From: JALCLA01 sp965653565
GTDB lineage: Bacteria > Pseudomonadota > Gammaproteobacteria > Xanthomonadales > Xanthomonadaceae
Assembly (NCBI GenBank): GCA_965653565.1
Contig: CBFHAI010000019.1
Span: forward strand, 1 to 64,000
Direction: 5' to 3'
Length of the DNA stretch: 64,000 nucleotides
This document shows, piece by piece, positions 58,279 to 64,000 of this stretch. Under the pieces are notes generated by a model. That model saw nothing but the letters and a program-made list of their open reading frames with translations, was not told the DNA's origin and searched no databases. Position 1 is the first letter of the stretch; each line of letters begins with the position of its first letter. The translations under genes and the position numbers were made by a program.

Positions 58279-61200
58279 TCAGCCGCGGCGCAGTGCGCGG
58301 CCCGCCAGCAGCAGCATCAAGGCCGCCAGCATGACGAGCAGTTGATTGCTGCTCGCCGGGATCACGGCCGGCGCGCTCGGGCCCACGCCGGACCCGACCA
58401 CGGTGCTCGCCGACGACGACGTGTCGCCCGGAGTCGGGTCCTGGCTGTCCGATACCACCGAGGCGATGTTGATGATCGTCGTGGGCCCGCTATACCCAGG
58501 CGGGACGAGGAACGTCGACTGCACCGTGCGCGTCTGGTTGACCGCCAGATCGCCGAGCGCACACGGGAAGGCCGTCGTGCAATCGCCGGCATTCGACACG
58601 AACTGCAAGCCCGCGGGTGTCGGATCGGTGAGCACCGTGTTCACCGCGGTGTGCGGGCCGAGGTTGCGCACGACGATGGTGAAGGTGACCGGCGCACCGA
58701 CGGTTCCGTTCGCGGGGCCGCTCTTCTGGATCGTGAGATCGGCGATCACCCCGCCCAGCGGCGTGCCGGCGTCGTCGCTGTCGGTGACGGGGTTGCCGCC
58801 GGGCGCGTTCGCCCTCGCGGCGGCGACGTTGGTCAGCACGCCGCCCGCGCCGGCTTCGGCCAGCGTGATCGTGTGGCTGTAGGGATTGCAGGTCGCGGTC
58901 TGATTCGGCGCCAGCGTCGTCGGTGCGCATGTCAGTGCCACGGCTGTCGCACCGGCCAGGCTGTCGCTCACCGCGAGCGCACTCAGCGTCACGTTGCCGA
59001 CGTTGCGCACGGTCACCGCGTAGGCGATGGTTTCGTCGACATCGCCGGTGCCGTTGCCGTTGCCGTCGTTCAACGTCGCCAGCTTGACCACTTCCAGCGC
59101 CGGCTGCGGCGCGATCGTCGTGATCTCTTCGTCGGTGCCGGTGACCGGCGGCGTGCCGATCGGGCCCGGTGGCGTGCCGGTCGCCGTCGCGGCATTGGTG
59201 ACGTTGCCGGCATCGACGTTGGCCTGCGTCACCGTGTAGTTGCCGGTGCAGGTGATCGACGCGCCCGCCGCGAGCGTGGCCGGCACCGCCGGTGCGCAGC
59301 TCAGGCCCGCGATCAGCGAGTCGGTGACGCCGACGCTGCCAAGCGTGACGTTGCCGGTATTGGTGGCGACGATCTGGTAGCTGAGCACCGTTCCGGCAAC
59401 GATCGGCGCGGTCGCATCGGTGCGCGTCTTCACCACCGTGATCGCGGGGCCGGGCTGCGGTCCGGTCGCGACGGCTTCGTCGCTATCCTGCACCGGGCCG
59501 CCGCTCGGCGGTGTGGCCGTGACCGTCGCGGTGTTGGTGACCGTCCCGCTGTCGACGTCGCCAGCGGTGACGGCATAGGTTCCCGTGCACACGAGATTCG
59601 CGCCCGGAGCCAGCGTGGCCGGCTGCGCCGGCGCGCAGGTCAGCGCAGCGAGCAAGGGATCGGCGATGCTCACGTTCGAGAGCGTCACGTTGCCCGTGTT
59701 GGTAGCGGTCAGCTGGTAGTCGATGCTGTCGCCCACCGCAACATAGGCGGCGCCGGCGGTGATTTCCTTCAGCAACTCGATGGCCGGTGCCGGCGGAGAG
59801 ATCGGCGTGCTCGTGGTGTCGGACTCTTCCAGCGGCGGCAACGTCGGGTTCATCGGATCCGGATCGGTCGGATCCGGCGCCGTCGCCGTGGCGGTGTTGA
59901 TGAGGGCCACGCCGGCGTCGACGTCGGACTGCGTCACGGTGTAGCTGCCGGTGCAGGTGAGCGACGCGCCGATCGCCAGGTTCGCCGGCTGCGCCGGCGT
60001 GCAGGCGAGCGTCGGCAAGCGGGGATCGGCGATCGCGACGCCGCTCAGTGCGATGTTGCCGGTGTTCGTGGCGGTGAGCGCGTAGTCGATGGTTTCGTTG
60101 GCGTCGGCGGCGGCGTTGCCGTTGCCGTCGTTGAGCGTCGCGCCCTTGACCAGTGCCAGTTGCGGCACGACCGGCACCGGCGTCTCCACGCAGCCGCTGC
60201 TCGGACACGACGGCACGATTCCGCCGGTCGGGTAGGCCAGATTCACCACGCGCGTCGCAGCGGCCGGCAAGGGATCGACCACTTGCACCGTCACCATGAG
60301 CACCAGGCTGCCGGCCGCCGGCACCGTCAGTCCGGTCCACGTGACCACGCCCGCCGCATGCGCGCCGCCGGTGTCCGCGCTGACGAAGATGACGTTCGCG
60401 TCCAGTGCGTCGGTGACCGAGTAGCCGGTCGCGGCGACGCCGCCGCTGTTGCTCAGCGTGATCGAATAAGTCAGCGTTTCGCCGGGCGAGGCGATGCCGT
60501 TCGCGGGCGCATTGCCTTCGCCGGACAGCGTCTTCGTCAGGCGCACGTTGGACGCGAGCGGATGGGTCGTGCTGCAGTCGCTGCAGCTCGGATCCGGATC
60601 GCCGCCGTCGTTGCTCGGATCGATCGCGACGTTGTTGCCGACCGAGCCGCTGGCCGAGGCGAGAACGTCGGCGCTGTAGGAGACCGAATAGGTTCCGACC
60701 GCGCGGCCCGCCGGCAAGGTGAAGCTGCGCACGTTGCCGGCACCGCCGAGCACGAAGCCATCGCCGTTGGCCACGAGCTGGAAGTTGCCGAGTTGCGCGT
60801 CGAGCGTATCGGTGAGCACCAGCGCGGCCGTGGTCGGGGCGCCGGTGACGGCGACCGACAGCGTGTAGGTGATGGTGTCGCCTGCGGCGACCTGCGCACC
60901 ATCGGCGGGATTGGCCGACTTGTTCACCGACACTTGCGGCGCGGCGATCGTGGTGACGACGGGCGGCGTGTCGCAGTCGGTGGCCGCCACGCAATCGGGA
61001 TCGCCGCCGCCGGTCACGCCGGCGGTGTTGCTCACGCTCGCACCGGCGGCGACGGTCGGCGTCACGTTGATGGTGATCGCGACCGACTCGCCGATCTGCA
61101 GATCGCCCTGCGCGATCGAGCACGTGACAACCTGCGCCGCGATCGTGCAACCGGGCCCGGCACTGTTGATCGTGAGTCCAGCCGGGACGGTGTCGCTGAC

Positions 61201-63768
61201 CGTCGCGTTTGCCGTCGCGTCGGCGGTACCCTCGTTGGTGACCGTCACGGTGTAGTCGTACGCGACGCCGACCACAGCAGTGGCCGGACCGGTCTTGGCG
61301 ATCGTCAGATCGGGTGCGTTGACCGGATGCGTCGTGCTGCAGCTCGGGCTGCAACTCGGGGGATTCTCACCGCCGCCGCCCGAAGGCAGCACGCTGTTGC
61401 TGACGCTGACCGTTGCCGTGGCCGCCACCGTCGCCGAGTAGGTCACCGAATACGTGCCCGTCGCGGTGCCGGCAGGCAGCGTGCAGGTCAGCGTGCCGCT
61501 GCAGTTGAAGGCGGGGCTGGCGCTGACCACGGTGCCGAAAGTCAGCGAAGCGCTCAGCGTGTCCTGCAGCGTGAACGTGGCCGACAACGGTGCGTTCGCG
61601 ATCGCGACGCTCACGGTGTATTCGATGCTGTCGCCGATATCGACCGCGGTGCCGCTGGCCGGGTTGGCGCTCTTCGCCACCGTGATGATCGGCCGCGCAA
61701 CGACCGTCTGCGCGCTGGCGCTGTTCGGCGCGACGTCGTTGTTCTCGTTGGCTGCGGCAATGCTGGTGGTGATCGGAATCGGTCCCGGATTCGCCACGGC
61801 CACCACATAGTTGAAGTTGAAGCTCAGCCACTGCTCCGGCGCGAGCGTGGTCGGCATGCCGGTGAAGGTGATCGTGCAGACCGGCGCCGGGTTGTAGTTG
61901 GCGGTCACCCCGGGCGGCAGCAAAGTGAAGTTCACCGAGGCAGGACAGGTCGCCGGCACGCCCGGGTTGCCGAGCGTGACCGCGTAGGTGACACCGGTGG
62001 CCGCCGTATCGCCGGCATTGCCGAAGACGAAGCTGCCGTAGGCCGTCTCGCCGGCCAGCACGCTGGGCGTGACGCTGACCTGCGTGCCGACGTCCACGCC
62101 GACGGTCGGAGGGACGATCACGATCGGTTCTTCGAGCACCGGAGAGCGTTCCAGCGCCCACAGGTCCAGGCCCTTGGCCGTGCCGAAATATTCGGTCACG
62201 CGGTCGCGGCAGTCGCTGTTGTCGTCGGCCGAGCCGGTCCACGAACGGAAGTAGTTGCCGGAACCGGCGAGGTTGTCGTCGGCCGAATCCACGCCGATCA
62301 GTGAGTGGGTCGGCACCGGTTGCGTCACCAGGCTGGCGGCGCCGCACAGGTGCCCGTCGAGCGTGCCGATGGTCGTGTTGTTCGCGGCGCGGTAGCCGCG
62401 GTCGTCGTAGTAGACCGTCGTGGTGTCGAGCGCGAAGCCATTGAGCTTGGTCAACGTCGGCCCGCCTTCGAGGTTGGCTTCGACGTCGATCATCGGGAAG
62501 TGGATTTCGCCGTTGCGCCCGACGATGCGGAAATCGTAGCTGCCGGCCGGGAACGGGTTGCCGCTGTTGTCCAGCCCGTCCCACAGTACCGTGTGATTGC
62601 CGCTGAGCGCGGTGCCGGTGAGCACACGATTGAGCGCGTTGGCCGGATCGTAGTCGACGCCGTCGCGGCTGACGACGATCTCGTAGGTCAGCGTATTGAG
62701 CGTGTTGAAGGTGAACACGCCGCCGGCCGCTTCGGTCGAGGTGTTGCCGCCGACGTTGCCGACGAAACTCGGGTTGCTCAACTGCGGCTGCGCGGGCACC
62801 AGCGGGATGGCGAGCGCCGCGAGCACGCGCGCCACTTCCGCCGCGTTCGGGCCGGACGGCGAAACATCGCTGAAGAAGATCGGGTATTGCGGGCGCTGCG
62901 CCGTGATGCCGGCGGTGAAGGACGGCCCGAGGGTGACGGCCGCATTGCTGCCGCGAAGATCGCGATAGAGCGGTCCGCCGTCGGAGTCGAGGAATCCGGC
63001 GGCGTTGGCGTAGAACGCGGCGCGATTCGGATCGAGTCCGCGGAAGGTCTGCTTGTAGCGGTAGCCGTCGCTCGAGACGTAGTACAGATCGTTGTAGAGC
63101 CGGCGGCCGTTGGAGTTCAGATACACGGTCCACGCATAGGTGAACACGCGGCCGTCGATGTCGGCCAGCGAGTCGGCGCTGGCGCGCACGGTGATGTCCC
63201 AGGCCGCGACCAGTTCGCCGCCGAGGATCGGCGGCGTGGCTATCGACGCCGAGTTGACCTGGGCGCCGCTGGTGGCGCCGCTGAATCGCACGCCATAGGT
63301 GCCGGTGGTGGGTGCGACGTACCAGCACGGCGTGAAGCCGTCGGTCACCGTGGCGGTGCCGTCGGCGCTGTTGGGGCCGGCCAGTTCCTGCGCGCGGCTG
63401 GCGATCGTGCCGCCGGCCTGCGAGCTGCAGGTGAAGTCGGCCGTGCCCGGAATCGTCTCGTCGCCGGGGGTGCCGAACGACTGCGGGTTGTACACGAAGA
63501 TGTCGCCGCCGTTGCTGCGGTTGCGCGAGCCCAGCAGGATGTACTCGCCGGCGCGCGCATAGACGTAGAGAAACTGGCGGCCGCGCGCCACGTTCGCGAA
63601 GTTCGAGCTGTTGCTGACGTCCATCACGCCGCGGTTGCCGAGTGCAGCGGCCGGATGCAGCGTCCGCGTGCCTTCGGCACTCGCGGGCTGCGGACAGGCC
63701 ACCGCCAGCAGGAGGATCGACGCGGCGAAGCGCATCGACCGGCGGATGGGACGCGACAGGGATTTCAT
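58279..63768 (-). CDS. Giant DUF11-repeat surface protein with IPTL-CTERM-like anchor
   Basis: A 1829-residue exported protein. The ATG of MKSLSRPIRR has GGAG seven bases upstream; the signal peptide is at about 12-31 (ILLLAVACPQPASAEG). Residues about 40-560 form a unique beta-rich head (VYARAGEYILLGSRNRSNGG, WTVYLNSNGRRLYNDLYYV, TVLWDGLDNSGNPFPAGSYD), including a FlgD-like module. From about 580 to 1790 follow about nine DUF11/Ig-like repeats (DLTIAKTGPATAVVGVAYDY; SIDYQLTATNTGNVTLSNV; ITVVKTRTDATAPIVAGTVL). The end PASSNQLLVMLAALMLLLAG plus RALRRG is a hydrophobic helix with basic tail, like IPTL-CTERM anchors. Probably a cell-surface or matrix protein. Confidence 0.9.
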   Translation of the reverse strand: MKSLSRPIRRSMRFAASILLLAVACPQPASAEGTRTLHPAAALGNRGVMDVSNSSNFANVARGRQFLYVYARAGEYILLGSRNRSNGGDIFVYNPQSFGTPGDETIPGTADFTCSSQAGGTIASRAQELAGPNSADGTATVTDGFTPCWYVAPTTGTYGVRFSGATSGAQVNSASIATPPILGGELVAAWDITVRASADSLADIDGRVFTYAWTVYLNSNGRRLYNDLYYVSSDGYRYKQTFRGLDPNRAAFYANAAGFLDSDGGPLYRDLRGSNAAVTLGPSFTAGITAQRPQYPIFFSDVSPSGPNAAEVARVLAALAIPLVPAQPQLSNPSFVGNVGGNTSTEAAGGVFTFNTLNTLTYEIVVSRDGVDYDPANALNRVLTGTALSGNHTVLWDGLDNSGNPFPAGSYDFRIVGRNGEIHFPMIDVEANLEGGPTLTKLNGFALDTTTVYYDDRGYRAANNTTIGTLDGHLCGAASLVTQPVPTHSLIGVDSADDNLAGSGNYFRSWTGSADDNSDCRDRVTEYFGTAKGLDLWALERSPVLEEPIVIVPPTVGVDVGTQVSVTPSVLAGETAYGSFVFGNAGDTAATGVTYAVTLGNPGVPATCPASVNFTLLPPGVTANYNPAPVCTITFTGMPTTLAPEQWLSFNFNYVVAVANPGPIPITTSIAAANENNDVAPNSASAQTVVARPIITVAKSANPASGTAVDIGDSIEYTVSVAIANAPLSATFTLQDTLSASLTFGTVVSASPAFNCSGTLTCTLPAGTATGTYSVTYSATVAATATVSVSNSVLPSGGGGENPPSCSPSCSTTHPVNAPDLTIAKTGPATAVVGVAYDYTVTVTNEGTADATANATVSDTVPAGLTINSAGPGCTIAAQVVTCSIAQGDLQIGESVAITINVTPTVAAGASVSNTAGVTGGGDPDCVAATDCDTPPVVTTIAAPQVSVNKSANPADGAQVAAGDTITYTLSVAVTGAPTTAALVLTDTLDAQLGNFQLVANGDGFVLGGAGNVRSFTLPAGRAVGTYSVSYSADVLASASGSVGNNVAIDPSNDGGDPDPSCSDCSTTHPLASNVRLTKTLSGEGNAPANGIASPGETLTYSITLSNSGGVAATGYSVTDALDANVIFVSADTGGAHAAGVVTWTGLTVPAAGSLVLMVTVQVVDPLPAAATRVVNLAYPTGGIVPSCPSSGCVETPVPVVPQLALVKGATLNDGNGNAAADANETIDYALTATNTGNIALSGVAIADPRLPTLACTPAQPANLAIGASLTCTGSYTVTQSDVDAGVALINTATATAPDPTDPDPMNPTLPPLEESDTTSTPISPPAPAIELLKEITAGAAYVAVGDSIDYQLTATNTGNVTLSNVSIADPLLAALTCAPAQPATLAPGANLVCTGTYAVTAGDVDSGTVTNTATVTATPPSGGPVQDSDEAVATGPQPGPAITVVKTRTDATAPIVAGTVLSYQIVATNTGNVTLGSVGVTDSLIAGLSCAPAVPATLAAGASITCTGNYTVTQANVDAGNVTNAATATGTPPGPIGTPPVTGTDEEITTIAPQPALEVVKLATLNDGNGNGTGDVDETIAYAVTVRNVGNVTLSALAVSDSLAGATAVALTCAPTTLAPNQTATCNPYSHTITLAEAGAGGVLTNVAAARANAPGGNPVTDSDDAGTPLGGVIADLTIQKSGPANGTVGAPVTFTIVVRNLGPHTAVNTVLTDPTPAGLQFVSNAGDCTTAFPCALGDLAVNQTRTVQSTFLVPPGYSGPTTIINIASVVSDSQDPTPGDTSSSASTVVGSGVGPSAPAVIPASSNQLLVMLAALMLLLAGRALRRG

Positions 63769-63958
63769 GGGCAGCTCCAGCACTCGATCGACGAAAAGCG
63801 CCGCGCCACACGCGATCGAGCGATCATGAGCAGGCGGAGCATCGAAACAGGCCGGTCCGTGCGCCGCTGGCGGGCACGAAGGAAGCTCCCGGAGCGACGG
63901 ACTGGACTGGCATTCGCGTGCTAGGCGAGATCCGGAGTAGCCGGATGCCAGCGGTCTC

Positions 63959-63975
63959 GTGCGATATTTGCAAAC
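63959..63975. promoter_or_regulatory. Shared 17-base motif, copy 3 (DUF11 protein)
   Basis: Reads GTGCGATATTTGCAAAC, 191 bases before the start of the DUF11 protein gene. It keeps the TGCAAAC half of copies 1 and 2 exactly; five positions differ from copy 1. Confidence 0.4.
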
Positions 63976-64000
63976 AAAGGTGACACCTAGACGGGGTATC

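Noticed and set aside
58216..62304. A 1362-codon open frame on the plus strand opposite the DUF11 protein
   Set aside because: It is Arg/His-rich, without any domain or signal, and is the antisense shadow of a GC-rich repeat gene with clear homology on the minus strand.
1..64000. CRISPR array, rRNA operon, insertion sequence or prophage
   Set aside because: No regularly spaced repeats, rRNA sequence, transposase, integrase or phage structural gene was found on either strand.

Overview
The window is one contiguous stretch of a GC-rich (roughly two-thirds G+C) gammaproteobacterial chromosome. The gene order accC - prmA - DUF3426 zinc-ribbon protein - fis - purH - purD, together with ErpA, a bactofilin, AmpE, RppH, DUF6776, DUF4126 and the minor-pilin operon, points to the order Lysobacterales (Xanthomonadales). 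Several secreted proteins end in a short phenylalanine/GFE tail, which fits the Rhodanobacteraceae side of that order. This placement is inference from gene content; no 16S rRNA gene is present.

Layout. 1-6526: housekeeping (biotin carboxylase, ribosomal L11 methyltransferase, Fis, purine synthesis), with a small HicB/HicA-type pair inserted between accC and prmA. 6644-10091: a CsgG-like periplasmic protein with a coupled secreted partner, then an XRE-type regulator divergent from an unrecognised 390-residue protein. 10144-16335: envelope and cofactor genes (MFS-acyltransferase fusion, AmpE, NudC, ErpA, bactofilin with a coiled-coil membrane protein, DUF4126). 16429-21701: two overlapping signalling genes, a degenerate HPt-REC-REC-GGDEF-EAL protein and a hybrid histidine kinase. 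21790-23502: bacterioferritin, Bfd, RppH and an elongator tRNA-Met with a strong promoter. 23503-25634: a lower-GC patch next to the tRNA, holding a convergent restriction-modification pair (BglII/BstYI-like nuclease and MT-A70-type adenine methyltransferase), both broken by single-base indels in G runs.

25635-32148: an ECF sigma factor translationally coupled to a Ser/Thr kinase with TPR repeats, and a large secreted delta-60-repeat protein. 32286-42099: a long minus-strand operon starting with pilE, fimT, pilV, pilW and pilX-like genes and running on into a hybrid kinase, an unknown cupin-like protein and a DUF1631 protein. 42543-44673: an AraC regulator with a coupled small protein, and a tail-anchored winged-helix regulator. 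45156-48550: a collagen-like secreted protein, its small partner and a retropepsin-like lipoprotein. 48892-54830: a PIN protein, a secreted unknown, a periplasmic DJ-1-like protein followed immediately by a two-component system, and two small paralogous secreted proteins. 54935-58190: a zinc-ribbon protein, hipBA with palindromic operator, and a cysteine-bearing secreted protein. 58279-63768: a 1829-residue DUF11 surface protein with an IPTL-CTERM-like end.

What ties it together. The right half is dominated by cell-surface and secreted proteins and by signal transduction. A 17-base sequence of the form GYGCRATWWWTGCAAAC lies upstream of three minus-strand surface loci (the pilE operon, the collagen-like operon and the DUF11 protein). 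In the first two it sits at nearly the same distance from the start codon (112 and 110 bases). This is the best hint of a shared, possibly undescribed, regulatory circuit here.
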